Assembly (NCBI GenBank): GCA_001873585.1
Contig: MNZL01000142.1
Span: forward strand, 1-13,955
Reading direction: 5' to 3'
Source of the DNA: Rhodobacterales bacterium CG2_30_65_12
GTDB taxonomy: Bacteria > Pseudomonadota > Alphaproteobacteria > Rhodobacterales > Rhodobacteraceae
DNA length: 13,955 bases
Of this stretch, positions 6,515 through 13,590 are shown one piece after another. The notes under the pieces are model-generated. The model saw only the letters and a list, made by a program, of their open reading frames with translations, was not told the origin of the DNA and ran no database searches. How positions within the stretch are numbered: position 1 is the stretch's first letter; the number at the start of each line of letters is the position of its first letter. The position numbers were made by a program, and so were the translations under genes.

Positions 6515-7414
6515 TTACGAAACCCGGGTCGGCAGATCGAAGCCGCGCAGGAACTCGTCCGCTTCCATTGGCCGCTTGCCGGGGCGTTGGGCACGGGTGA
6601 TCTGCACGGCGCCCGCGCCACAGGCGATGGTGAGCGGGCCGATCACCACCCCGGGTTCCCCCTCACCTGGGGCGATGCGCGAGGCGAGCAGCTTCACGCG
6701 CTCACCGCCGATCTCGCACCAGGCTCCGGGAAACGGGGAAAGGCCGCGGATCAGGCGGTCGATCTCCACGGCGGAGCGGGTCCAGTCCACCCGCGCTTCG
6801 GCCTTGTCGATCTTTTCAGCATAGCTCACGCCCGTCTCCGGCTGCGGCTCCGGGTTCAGCCCGTCGAACCGGTCGAGTGCCTCGACGATGGCTGCGGCCC
6901 CAAGCGCCGAAAGCCGGTCGTGCAGCGCGCCGGTGGTGTCATCCGGCCCGATGGCGAGCGATTTGCGCAAAAGCACCGGGCCGGTATCGAGCCCGGCATC
7001 CATCTGCATGATGCACACGCCGGTCTCGGCGTCACCCGCCATGATCGCGCGGTGGATCGGCGCCGCGCCGCGCCAACGGGGCAGGAGCGAAGCGTGGATG
7101 TTGAGACAACCGTGCGCGGGCGCGTCGAGGATAGCTTGCGGCAGAATCAGCCCATAGGCCACCACCACCGCCAGCTCCGGCGCGACCCCTGCGAACTCGG
7201 CCTGCGCCTCGGGGCTGCGCAAGCTTTTCGGGTGGCGGACCGGCAGGCCAAGCGCCTCTGCGCGCGCCTGCACTGGCGTGGGCCGGTCCTTTTTGCCGCG
7301 CCCGGCGGGGCGGGGCGGCTGGCAGTAGACGGCGGCAATCTCGTGGCCCGCCGCCACCAGCGCATCGAGCACCGGAACGGAAAAATCGGGAGAGCCCATG
7401 AAGACCAGTCTCAT
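6515..7414 (-). CDS. fmt: Methionyl-tRNA formyltransferase
   Basis: Fmt (299 residues) transfers the formyl group of 10-formyltetrahydrofolate to Met-tRNA(fMet), producing the bacterial initiator tRNA. The N-terminus MRLVFMGSPDFSVPVL is the usual family start. The loop GRGKKDRPTPVQ (38-49) fits the tRNA-binding insertion. The catalytic core NIHASLLPRWRGAAPI (105-120) contains Asn105, His107 and the SLLPRWRG signature, and Asp143 lies in GLDTGP. The C-terminal OB-like domain begins after about residue 205 (PFPGAWCEI and following). Its start overlaps the stop of the upstream deformylase-like gene (ATGA), making it third in a def/def-like/fmt operon. Length is only slightly below that of E. coli Fmt. 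Confidence 0.97.
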   Translation of the reverse strand: MRLVFMGSPDFSVPVLDALVAAGHEIAAVYCQPPRPAGRGKKDRPTPVQARAEALGLPVRHPKSLRSPEAQAEFAGVAPELAVVVAYGLILPQAILDAPAHGCLNIHASLLPRWRGAAPIHRAIMAGDAETGVCIMQMDAGLDTGPVLLRKSLAIGPDDTTGALHDRLSALGAAAIVEALDRFDGLNPEPQPETGVSYAEKIDKAEARVDWTRSAVEIDRLIRGLSPFPGAWCEIGGERVKLLASRIAPGEGEPGVVIGPLTIACGAGAVQITRAQRPGKRPMEADEFLRGFDLPTRVS

Positions 7415-7914
7415 CGTGCGAGCTTCCTTGCCTTCTTGAGCAGCCTGTCGCGCTTCAACTTCGACAGGTGGTCAAAATACATCCTGCCGTTGAGGTGGTC
7501 GATCTGGTGCTGAGCGGAGGTGGCCCACAGGCCGACGAAATCGCGATCTTCCGGCTCGCCGCGCTGGTTCAGGTAGCGCACAGTCACGGCACGGGGGCGG
7601 CTGATTGTGGCCCAGACCCCCGGCAGGTTTGGGCTGGCCTCGTCGTGTTCGCGCTGCTTCACCGAGGCGTGCAGCACCTCCGGATTGGCCATGCGCACCG
7701 CTTGCCCGCGCGCCTCTGAGGCATCGACAACGGCGAGCGCCTGCATGATCCCGAGCTGCACCGCCGCAAGCCCGACGCCGGGCATGGCGTCCATCGCCGC
7801 GATCATCTCTTCCCAGATCGCGCGGGTTTCATCGGTGATCGCCGCCACCGGCGCGGCGGGGGTTTGCAGCCGCTTGTCGGGCCACATGAGGAAGGGCCGG
7901 TGACCCGCCGCCAT
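7411..7914 (-). CDS. Peptide deformylase-like protein with substituted active site (probable pseudoenzyme)
   Basis: This 167-residue peptide deformylase homologue aligns along its whole length with the deformylase encoded just upstream. Motif I, GVGLAAVQ (46-53), is intact. Motif II, EGCLS in active enzymes, reads EASPN (92-96), so the metal-ligand Cys is Ser94. Motif III, HEIDH, reads HQIDH (136-140), so the catalytic Glu is Gln137; the two metal-ligand histidines remain. Active deformylases need both lost residues for normal formyl hydrolysis, so I expect little or no activity. The frame is clean and the fold intact, which argues for a retained different function rather than decay. The C-terminus is a basic helix (KLKRDRLLKKARKLAR), possibly ribosome-binding. 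The ATG at 7914 overlaps the def stop (TGATG) and its own stop overlaps fmt (ATGA). A TTG one codon earlier is a possible alternative start. Confidence 0.9.
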   Translation of the reverse strand: MAAGHRPFLMWPDKRLQTPAAPVAAITDETRAIWEEMIAAMDAMPGVGLAAVQLGIMQALAVVDASEARGQAVRMANPEVLHASVKQREHDEASPNLPGVWATISRPRAVTVRYLNQRGEPEDRDFVGLWATSAQHQIDHLNGRMYFDHLSKLKRDRLLKKARKLAR

Positions 7915-8432
7915 CAATCCCGCGCCCGCTCGCGTTTGAATTTCTGGCTCTTGCGCGTCATCATCTGGCGTTTCATCGGGCTGAGGTAGTCGATGAACAG
8001 CTTGCCATTGAGATGGTCGATCTCGTGTTGCAGCACGGTGGCCCAGAACCCGGCAAAATCGCGTTCCTGCAGATTTCCGTCGCGGTCGAGCCAGCGCACT
8101 TTCACCTCGGCGGGCCGGGTGACTTCGGCGTATTGATCGGGGATCGACAAACAGCCCTCTTCGTAGACCGAGGTCTCGTCCGACGAGAGCAGCACCTCGG
8201 GATTGAACATCACGACAGGTTGCGGCTCGTCGTCGCCCTTGGCCGGGTCGGCCACGATCAGGCGTTGCAGCACGCCCACTTGCGGCGCGGCAAGGCCCAC
8301 GCCCGGCGCGTCATACATCGTTTCAAGCATATCATCGGCCAACCGGCGCAGCTCGTCGGAGATATCCGGCACTGCGTCGGCAGCCTTTTTCAGGCGCGGG
8401 TCGGGGTGGATCACGATCGTGCAAATAGACAT
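7914..8432 (-). CDS. def: Peptide deformylase, catalytically intact
   Basis: Def (172 residues) is the metal-dependent hydrolase that removes the N-formyl group from the initiator methionine of nascent chains at the ribosome exit. All three motifs are present: GVGLAAPQ (44-51), EEGCLSIP (91-98) with metal-ligand Cys94, and QHEIDHLNG (135-143) with His136, catalytic Glu137 and His140. The N-terminus IVIHPDPRLKKAADAV fits the family. The C-terminal tail is basic (KRQMMTRKSQKFKRERARD), consistent with ribosome contact as known for the E. coli enzyme. It is first of three overlapping genes with the deformylase-like gene and fmt, so deformylation and formylation functions are co-expressed. No strong Shine-Dalgarno precedes the ATG. 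The divergent C-S lyase gene starts 272 bp away. Confidence 0.96.
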   Translation of the reverse strand: MSICTIVIHPDPRLKKAADAVPDISDELRRLADDMLETMYDAPGVGLAAPQVGVLQRLIVADPAKGDDEPQPVVMFNPEVLLSSDETSVYEEGCLSIPDQYAEVTRPAEVKVRWLDRDGNLQERDFAGFWATVLQHEIDHLNGKLFIDYLSPMKRQMMTRKSQKFKRERARD

Positions 8433-8704
8433 GGGTCAGATTTAGGCGAAGGCCGCTGCGCGCGCAAGCCGGGGGCGATTGTTCACCGTGAGCCAGCGTG
8501 GAATTTGCCTTTGAAAACCGATGTTCTTAAAAAACGTGATATTCGGGCCATCGTTCCGTTAAGATGCGATGCATGGGTGCATTTGTCTACCATGTTCTGT
8601 TTTTCCGGAATAATGCGACCAGGCGAAACTCTCCTCCCGCAGCGGCGGCTCTTGCACCTTTCATCGCCCACGATAGGGTCGCGCAAACGCACATTGGAGG
8701 CCCC
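8433..8704. other. Divergent intergenic region between def and the C-S lyase gene
   Basis: This is the longest gap without a gene in the window. The middle part (about 8500-8620) is clearly richer in A/T than the surrounding coding DNA, as expected for a promoter region. It holds an inverted repeat ATGCA-TGGG-TGCAT (8569-8582), a TAAGAT (8560-8565) and an AATAAT (8609-8614) that could serve as -10 elements toward the lyase gene. None has a convincing -35 at the right distance. I see no RNA gene or riboswitch here. Confidence 0.5.
8696..8700 (+). promoter_or_regulatory. Ribosome binding site of the MalY/PatB-type gene
   Basis: GGAGG lies 4 nt before the ATG at 8705. It favours this start over an in-frame ATG at 8564, which would add 47 residues lacking family similarity. 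Confidence 0.7.
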
Positions 8705-9874
8705 ATGAACTTCGACCAGATAACCGACCGCCACCACACCCATTCGACGAAATGGGACATGATGGAAAAGCTTTACGGCGTTCCGGCCGAAGACGGCATC
8801 TCGATGTGGGTGGCCGACATGGATTTTCAGGCCGCCGATCCGGTTAAGGCCGAGCTGAGGGCGATGCTCGACCACGGTGTGCTTGGCTATTACGGCGACG
8901 ACGCAAGCTATCGCGCTGCGATTGGCTGGTGGATGCACACGCGTCACAGTTGGGAGGTAGACCCGGAGGCGATCTTCACCACCCCTGGCATCGTCAACGG
9001 CGTGGCGCTTTGTATCGATGCCTATACAGCCCCCGGCGACGGGATCGTGCTGTTTACCCCGGTTTACCACGCCTTCGCCCGAATCATCCGCGCTTCGGGG
9101 CGCGAGGGGGTGGAATGCGCGCTGCGCAACGTGGATGGCCGCTACCAGCTCGACATCGCCGCTTGGGACAAGCAAATGACCGGGCGCGAAAAGATGCTGG
9201 TGCTCTCAAGCCCGCACAACCCCGGTGGTCGGGTCTGGTCCCGCGCAGAGCTGGAAGAGATCCGCGATTTCTGCATTCGCCATGATCTGTTGCTGATCTC
9301 CGACGAAATCCACCACGATCTCGTGTTTCCCGGCACAACGCACACGCCGTTTGCCCTGATCGAGGGGGTTGAAGACCGGCTCATCATGATGAGTTCCACC
9401 ACTAAGACCTTCAACATCGCCGGCATTCACACCGGCAATGTGATCATCCCGGATGCAAGGCTGCGCGCGCCGTTCGCTGCGCGCATGGCGGCACTCGGGA
9501 TCTGGAGTAACGCCTTCGGCTTCCGGCTTGCCGAGGCCGCCTACAGCCCCGAGGGGGCAAAGTGGGTGGATGCGCTGGTAGCCTACCTCGACGGCAATCG
9601 AAAACTGTTTGACGCGGGCGTAAACGCGATCCCCGGCGTGCGCTCGATGCCGCTGGAGAGCACATATCTTGCCTGGGTCGATTTTTCCGCTACCGGCATG
9701 GCCGAGGCCGAGGTAAACGACAGGGTGCTCAAAAGGGCCCGGCTCGCGGCAAACCTCGGGCCCACCTTTGGCAAAGGTGGCGAAAATTTCCTGCGGTTTA
9801 ACTTCGCCACGCCGCGCGCGGTGGTCGAGGAGGCGGTGAACCGGCTCGCCGAGGCTTTCGCTGATCTGCAATAG
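8705..9874 (+). CDS. MalY/PatB-family PLP-dependent C-S lyase (putative cystathionine beta-lyase)
   Basis: This 389-residue cytosolic enzyme is of PLP fold type I. The N-terminus has the MalY/PatB hallmark (TKWDMMEKLYG, then ISMWVADMDF, 32-41) rather than that of general aminotransferases. Other motifs are GYYGDD (61-66), TPVYHAF (118-124), SSPHNPGGRVW (168-178) with the PLP-binding Asn, SDEIHHDL (199-206) with the Asp that contacts the PLP pyridine, and the Schiff-base lysine K234 in SSTTKTFNIAG. The C-terminus FLRFNFATPR carries the carboxylate-binding arginine. Relatives cleave the C-S bond of cystathionine or cysteine conjugates to a thiol, pyruvate and ammonia. The specific substrate cannot be told, and a regulatory role like that of E. 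coli MalY is not indicated by the neighbours. It appears monocistronic and ends 4 bp from a convergent gene. Confidence 0.88.
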   Translation: MNFDQITDRHHTHSTKWDMMEKLYGVPAEDGISMWVADMDFQAADPVKAELRAMLDHGVLGYYGDDASYRAAIGWWMHTRHSWEVDPEAIFTTPGIVNGVALCIDAYTAPGDGIVLFTPVYHAFARIIRASGREGVECALRNVDGRYQLDIAAWDKQMTGREKMLVLSSPHNPGGRVWSRAELEEIRDFCIRHDLLLISDEIHHDLVFPGTTHTPFALIEGVEDRLIMMSSTTKTFNIAGIHTGNVIIPDARLRAPFAARMAALGIWSNAFGFRLAEAAYSPEGAKWVDALVAYLDGNRKLFDAGVNAIPGVRSMPLESTYLAWVDFSATGMAEAEVNDRVLKRARLAANLGPTFGKGGENFLRFNFATPRAVVEEAVNRLAEAFADLQ

Positions 9875-9888
9875 CGGCTCAGCGCCGC
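9874..9888. repeat. Small dyad spanning the convergent stop codons of the lyase and hypothetical genes
   Basis: GCGGC-TCAGC-GCCGC gives a 5-bp stem and 5-nt loop covering both gene ends. It is flanked by two copies of GCAATAGCG (9868-9876 and 9887-9895). It might act as a small bidirectional terminator, but there is no U-run and it could be chance in GC-rich DNA. Confidence 0.3.
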
Positions 9889-10226
9889 AATAGCGCCACC
9901 GGCGCGGTTTCGTCGCGCGCGAAATCGAGCGGGGCGGTGTCGGTGGCCGCCGTCGAGCGTTTGAACTCGTAGCGCATCAGCCCGCCCTCCGCCTCGGCGG
10001 CGACGATCAGGCATTGGGAGAGGTGGCGCGCGCCGTCGTAGAGATCAACGAGCCCGCGCAGCTTCGGCGCGTTGTCGATATCGAGGGCAAAGCCGCCGGC
10101 GCGGAATTCGAGCACCGGAAACACGGCATCGCCCACTGCCACGCGCAGCCGGGCCTTGCGCTTCAAATCACGCTTGCGGGCCGTTTCCAGCCCCTCGCGC
10201 ACTTCTTTTGGCAAAAATGTCGTCAT
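9879..10226 (-). CDS. Small protein of unknown function, resembles conserved alphaproteobacterial hypotheticals
   Basis: I do not recognise a characterised family. The 115-residue product is soluble, with no signal peptide or membrane segment. Residues 1-27 are charged and helical (FLPKEVREGLETARKRDLKRKARL). The rest alternates hydrophobic strands and turns (RLRVAVGDAVFPVLEF, GFALD, LRGLVDLYDGARHLSQCLIVAA, MRYEFKRST), suggesting a beta-rich domain of perhaps 80 residues. The pattern is faintly like a PilZ or small beta-barrel domain, but no RxxxR motif is evident. A GGGAGG 8 nt before the ATG at 10226 favours this start over one 17 codons earlier, and a plausible promoter lies just upstream. 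It sits between the convergent lyase gene and the cobM end, transcribed in the same direction as cob but 84 bp downstream of it. Proteins like it seem familiar from Rhodobacteraceae, but that is recollection. Confidence 0.75.
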   Translation of the reverse strand: MTTFLPKEVREGLETARKRDLKRKARLRVAVGDAVFPVLEFRAGGFALDIDNAPKLRGLVDLYDGARHLSQCLIVAAEAEGGLMRYEFKRSTAATDTAPLDFARDETAPVALLRR

Positions 10227-10234
10227 CCCGCGAT

Positions 10235-10277
10235 CCTCCCACCGCTTCAATGATGCAGCCAGGTGTGATTCGGTCAA
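10235..10277 (-). promoter_or_regulatory. Candidate promoter and ribosome binding site for the small hypothetical gene
   Basis: Reading the minus strand, TTGACC (10277-10272) is separated by 16 nt from CATCAT (10255-10250), with four of six -10 consensus bases. GGGAGG (10240-10235) then precedes the ATG at 10226 by 8 nt. This would give a very short leader of about 17 nt. It supports the downstream start codon and independent transcription from the cob operon. Confidence 0.4.
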
Positions 10278-10310
10278 GTTAACCTTTGGTGACGAACCGT
10301 TCGAAAACGA

Positions 10311-11102
10311 TCAGGTGTTATGCTCTTGCACCAGGTCAACGCCGACGACGGGGCGCAGCACATGCGGCTTGGCCGGATTGTAGAGAGCGGAATCCTTGAA
10401 ATCGCGCACCGCGCCCAGTGCCGGACCGACGAGGATCAGCGCCGTGCGGGTGATCTTCTCGGCGCGCACCTTCAGGCGGATATCGGCGAGCGTGCCACGC
10501 ACAAGCATCTGGTCGGGCCAGCCCACGCGGTAGGCCACCACCACCGGGCACCCGGGCCCGTAGTGCGGGATCAGCACCCGCTCGATTTCGCGCATGTTGC
10601 GCACCGCGAGATGGATCGCCAGCGTTGCCCCGGTGCGGGCGAAGGCTTCAAGGCTCTCGCCCTCGGGCATCGCGGTGGATTGCATGCTCATGCGCGTGAG
10701 CACGATGCTTTGCGCGATCTCCGGCACCGTCAATTCCTGCCCCAGCGCGGCAGCAGCGGCGGCATAGGCGGGCACACCGGGAACGATCTCGTAAGCGATA
10801 CCGTCTGCCTTCAGCCGGCGGATCTGCTCGGCAATAGCACCGTAGAGCGACGGGTCGCCTGAATGCACCCGGGCCACGTCTTCGTCCCGGTCGCGGGCGG
10901 CTAGAATCTCTGCATGCGTGTCACCGAGCGTCATCGCGGCGGTGTCGCGCACAAGCGCGCCTTCGGGCGCCCCGGCAACCACTTCCGGCGGCACCAGACT
11001 TCCAGCGTAGAGGCACACCGGGCATTGGCCGATGATGCGCTGCGCCTTGAGCGTGAGCAGTTCCGGATCGCCCGGGCCTGCGCCGATAAAATACACCTTC
11101 AT
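10311..11102 (-). CDS. cobM: Precorrin-4 C11-methyltransferase
   Basis: CobM (263 residues) is a SAM-dependent tetrapyrrole methyltransferase that methylates C11 of precorrin-4 to give precorrin-5 in cobalamin synthesis. The N-terminal signature KVYFIGAGPGDPELLTLK (2-19) is complete. The second conserved block is RVHSGDPSLYGAI (78-90), and IVPGVPAYAAAAAALGQELT, about 30 residues later, matches the CobM/CbiF PGV region. QSIVLTRMSM and a late YRVGWPDQ segment also fit. GGAG lies 7 nt before the ATG, which overlaps the stop of the cbiG-cobJ fusion gene (ATGA). It is the last visible gene of the cob operon. No hairpin with a U-run follows, so termination is unclear. The cobalt-free (aerobic) name is used because the upstream cobL and cobI look like aerobic-type genes. 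Confidence 0.94.
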   Translation of the reverse strand: MKVYFIGAGPGDPELLTLKAQRIIGQCPVCLYAGSLVPPEVVAGAPEGALVRDTAAMTLGDTHAEILAARDRDEDVARVHSGDPSLYGAIAEQIRRLKADGIAYEIVPGVPAYAAAAAALGQELTVPEIAQSIVLTRMSMQSTAMPEGESLEAFARTGATLAIHLAVRNMREIERVLIPHYGPGCPVVVAYRVGWPDQMLVRGTLADIRLKVRAEKITRTALILVGPALGAVRDFKDSALYNPAKPHVLRPVVGVDLVQEHNT

Positions 11103-12898
11103 GCCAGGTCTCCGTCGATCTTTCGCGCATAGCCGCGCGGGGTATACATGCGCGGCCCCTCACCAAGCTGCGCCAGCCGCGAGTTCGACGAGCCAACCAG
11201 AACCACTGTGAGCATATCCACCTCGTCTACCTCCAGCTCATCAAGCCTACGGTAGCGTATGGTTTCCTCTGGTCGGCCGAGGCTGGATGCCAGAAGCACC
11301 GGCGTATCGGCGGGGCGGTGGGCCAGCAGGATCTCGCGCGCCTCGGCCAGAAGCGTGCGGCGGCGCTGCGACACCGGGTTATAGAACGCGATCACGAAAT
11401 CGCCCGTCGCGGCGGCGTGCAGGCGGCGGAGGATATCGGCGCGCGGCGTTAGCAGATCGCTGAGCGAGATGGCGCAGAAATCATGCCCAAGCGGCGCGCC
11501 CGCCCGGGCGGCTGCGGCTTGCAACGCCGAGACACCGGGGGTCGAGATCACCTCGACGCGCCGCGCGGCTGCGCTCACCCCCTGTGCCTCCACGCCCCTA
11601 TCCATCAGCTCGAACACCAAAGCGCCCATCGCGTAGATCCCGGCATCACCCGAGGAAATCAGGGCCACATTGCGCCCTTCCGCCGCCTTTTCAAGCGCAT
11701 AGCGGCACCGGTCTTCTTCCTTGCCAAGCGGAAAATCCTTGCGCGTCTTGCCCGCAGCGAGCGGCCCGAGCAGATCAATATAGAGCCCATAGCCAACAAG
11801 CTCGTCCGCTTCGGCAATCAAGTGCGAAGCCTCCGGTGTGCGCCAGGACGATTGCCCCGGGCCGATGCCAACGATCGCCAGCCGCCCGCGCGCGCGCCCA
11901 TTCAATGCCGTGATCGGCACCGGCGCATGGGCCAATGCGCAGGTCGCATTGGCGCTCTTGCGCTTCTCGATCGTCAGCGCCGCACCGTCTGCTGCCGCCA
12001 GCGCGGCGGCCTCTGAAACCCCATGCGTGCCCACCTCCGAAAAAACGATCTCCGACGGGTTGGCCAGGCGAGGCGTCAACGCCTCAAGCTCGTCCGCCGT
12101 AAACAGCCGGAGCGGCACACCGAGCGATGCCGCAAGCGCATTCACCGCCGGCTCATCTGCCTTGATGTCGATCGTTGCCACCGCCGCGGTGGCCCCCGGC
12201 GCGACCCCGGCGATCGCAAGGGTATCACGCACAAGCGTCTCCAGCTCCACCGGATCGGCATTGCGGGCACAGCCGACGCCCACAACATACGTTTGCGGAT
12301 GGTAGACCAGTCGGCTCGCGTCGCCTTCGAGCGGGGCTTCTGTCACGACCAGATCCACCGGGCCTTCGGCGTTGCGCTCCAGCCCGAAAATGTTGTCTCC
12401 CACGATGCGTGGCGCGGCACCGGAAAGCAGCTTTGCCATCACCGCTTTGGCGTCATCGTGGTTTTGCAACCGGTAGCCAGGGGGCGGGTCGTCAAGCGCC
12501 ACGCCCAGCGCCACGTCGCCCGCCGTGGTCACTGCCGCCGTGGCTGAAAGAGCAACGGCGATCTCGCGCGCCAGTCGGTTGGCGCCGCGATGCCCGCCCA
12601 AAAGCGGCACCACCACGCTACCGTCGTCGGCAACCGAGAGCACCGGTGGTTCGCTGGTTTTGTCGCCGAGCAGCGGCGCGACCGCGCGGATCAGGATGCC
12701 CGAGGCGCACACACCGATAACCGGCACACCGGCGGCGAACAGATCCCGCACATGGGTGAGGGCATTGGCGAAGAAGGCGTCGGCCTTGTCAACGCGCCCG
12801 GCCCGGCCATGCAGCGCGAGGCCACGGGCTGCGGCAATGCGCTGGGCGGTTGGCGCGCCCGCGCGGTTGAGCGCGATCACGACGGGGGATTGAGCCAC
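11099..12898 (-). CDS. cobJ: CbiG-CobJ fusion: cobalt-precorrin-5A hydrolase-like domain plus precorrin-3B C17-methyltransferase
   Basis: This 599-residue protein joins two cobalamin enzymes. Residues 1 to about 335 are CbiG-like: the N domain has GVCASGILIRAVAPLL (62-77) and GGHRGANRLA (101-110), a middle part follows, and the C domain opens with GVGCARNADPVEL (207-219). Residues about 339-599 are CobJ/CbiH, the SAM-dependent enzyme that methylates C17 and contracts the corrin ring. Its motifs are LAIVGIGPGQ (340-349), ISSGDAGIYAMG (414-425), STPGVSALQAAAARAGAPLG (452-471), ISLSDLLTP (477-485) and the late FYNPVSQRR. CbiG opens the delta-lactone in the anaerobic pathway, and CobE of the aerobic pathway resembles its C domain, so the role of the full CbiG half is uncertain here. 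The start is a GTG with AAAGGGG 7 nt upstream, overlapping cobI by 22 nt; cobM overlaps its stop. Confidence 0.92.
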   Translation of the reverse strand: MAQSPVVIALNRAGAPTAQRIAAARGLALHGRAGRVDKADAFFANALTHVRDLFAAGVPVIGVCASGILIRAVAPLLGDKTSEPPVLSVADDGSVVVPLLGGHRGANRLAREIAVALSATAAVTTAGDVALGVALDDPPPGYRLQNHDDAKAVMAKLLSGAAPRIVGDNIFGLERNAEGPVDLVVTEAPLEGDASRLVYHPQTYVVGVGCARNADPVELETLVRDTLAIAGVAPGATAAVATIDIKADEPAVNALAASLGVPLRLFTADELEALTPRLANPSEIVFSEVGTHGVSEAAALAAADGAALTIEKRKSANATCALAHAPVPITALNGRARGRLAIVGIGPGQSSWRTPEASHLIAEADELVGYGLYIDLLGPLAAGKTRKDFPLGKEEDRCRYALEKAAEGRNVALISSGDAGIYAMGALVFELMDRGVEAQGVSAAARRVEVISTPGVSALQAAAARAGAPLGHDFCAISLSDLLTPRADILRRLHAAATGDFVIAFYNPVSQRRRTLLAEAREILLAHRPADTPVLLASSLGRPEETIRYRRLDELEVDEVDMLTVVLVGSSNSRLAQLGEGPRMYTPRGYARKIDGDLA

Positions 12899-13590
12899 GG
12901 GTCGGCCCCTTTCGTTACCAGAATAATGGAAAAATACGGAGCAGGATCGGGTGCCTCCGCGAGCGGCAGGATCACCTCTTCGGCCAGCGTGGCGCGTTCA
13001 ACGTAAACCGCGTTTTCCGCCAGACCAAGCGCGCCCAGCAGCGCACGGATGCGGCCGAGATGGCGCCCCAGCTTCAGGATGGCAAAGCTATCGGCACCAT
13101 CCATACGGCTGCGAATACTTTCATCGTCGAGCGGGGCCGGGATTGTGACCAGTGTATCGTTGCGGGCCGTCAGCGCCCGACCGGCCCGGGCGGCGCCGGC
13201 CGAAACGGAAGTAACGCCGGGCACCACCTCGACCTCGTAATGTCCGACCAGCCGCGCGTGGAGATACATGAACGAGCCGTAGAAAAACGGATCGCCCTCG
13301 CAAAGCACCACCACGTCTTGCCCCAGATCGAGGGCTTCGGCGATCCGCTCGGCGCCCAGATCGTAAGCCGCCTGCGCCGGGCCGCGCGCCGTGCTCATCG
13401 GGATTTCGATCACGATTTCATGCGTAGTCTCGGTGATATGCATTGCCGCGATCTGCCGCGCAAAGCTCTCGGTGCCGGGTAATGCCGGGTAAGCGATCAC
13501 CTGTGCGGCCGCGATCAGGCGGGCGGATTTGAGGGTGAGAAGCTCCGGGTCGCCGGGTCCGAGGCCGACGCCGATCATTTTGCCTGTCAT
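12877..13590 (-). CDS. cobI: Precorrin-2 C20-methyltransferase
   Basis: CobI (237 residues) adds the C20 methyl group to precorrin-2, giving precorrin-3A and committing uroporphyrinogen-derived rings to corrin rather than siroheme. The N-terminal signature GVGLGPGDPELLTLK (7-21) is complete. Other features are AYPALPG, the block VVVLCEGDPFFYGSFMYL, the PGVTSVSAGAARAG region, and FAILKLGRHLGRIR, which is typical of CobI/CbiL. I chose the ATG at 13590 because it overlaps the cobL stop (ATGA), as elsewhere in the operon, and gives the family N-terminus; an ATG six codons upstream is possible. Its 3' end overlaps the next gene by 22 nt. Length matches the family. Confidence 0.95.
   Translation of the reverse strand: MTGKMIGVGLGPGDPELLTLKSARLIAAAQVIAYPALPGTESFARQIAAMHITETTHEIVIEIPMSTARGPAQAAYDLGAERIAEALDLGQDVVVLCEGDPFFYGSFMYLHARLVGHYEVEVVPGVTSVSAGAARAGRALTARNDTLVTIPAPLDDESIRSRMDGADSFAILKLGRHLGRIRALLGALGLAENAVYVERATLAEEVILPLAEAPDPAPYFSIILVTKGADPWLNPPS
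12906..12912 (-). promoter_or_regulatory. Ribosome binding site of the cbiG-cobJ gene, inside cobI
   Basis: AAAGGGG on the minus strand sits 7 nt before the GTG at 12898, within the cobI coding sequence. It supports the rare GTG start and the 22-nt overlap. Confidence 0.55.

Noticed and set aside
6269..7513. A 414-codon plus-strand frame running across the smpB end, the palindromes and fmt
   Set aside because: It crosses an intergenic hairpin region and is antisense to fmt and part of the deformylase-like gene. It has no ribosome binding site or family motif.
8564..8704. N-terminal extension of the C-S lyase from an ATG at 8564
   Set aside because: The extra 47 residues lack family similarity, while GGAGG precedes the ATG at 8705, which gives the typical N-terminus.
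10227..10277. 17-codon N-terminal extension of the small hypothetical protein
   Set aside because: It would place the start at the putative -35 element. GGGAGG and the promoter both support the ATG at 10226.
10227..10310. Cobalamin riboswitch or terminator next to the cob operon
   Set aside because: The gap downstream of cobM has no B12-box-like sequence or GC hairpin with a U-run. The true operon start lies beyond the right edge of the window.
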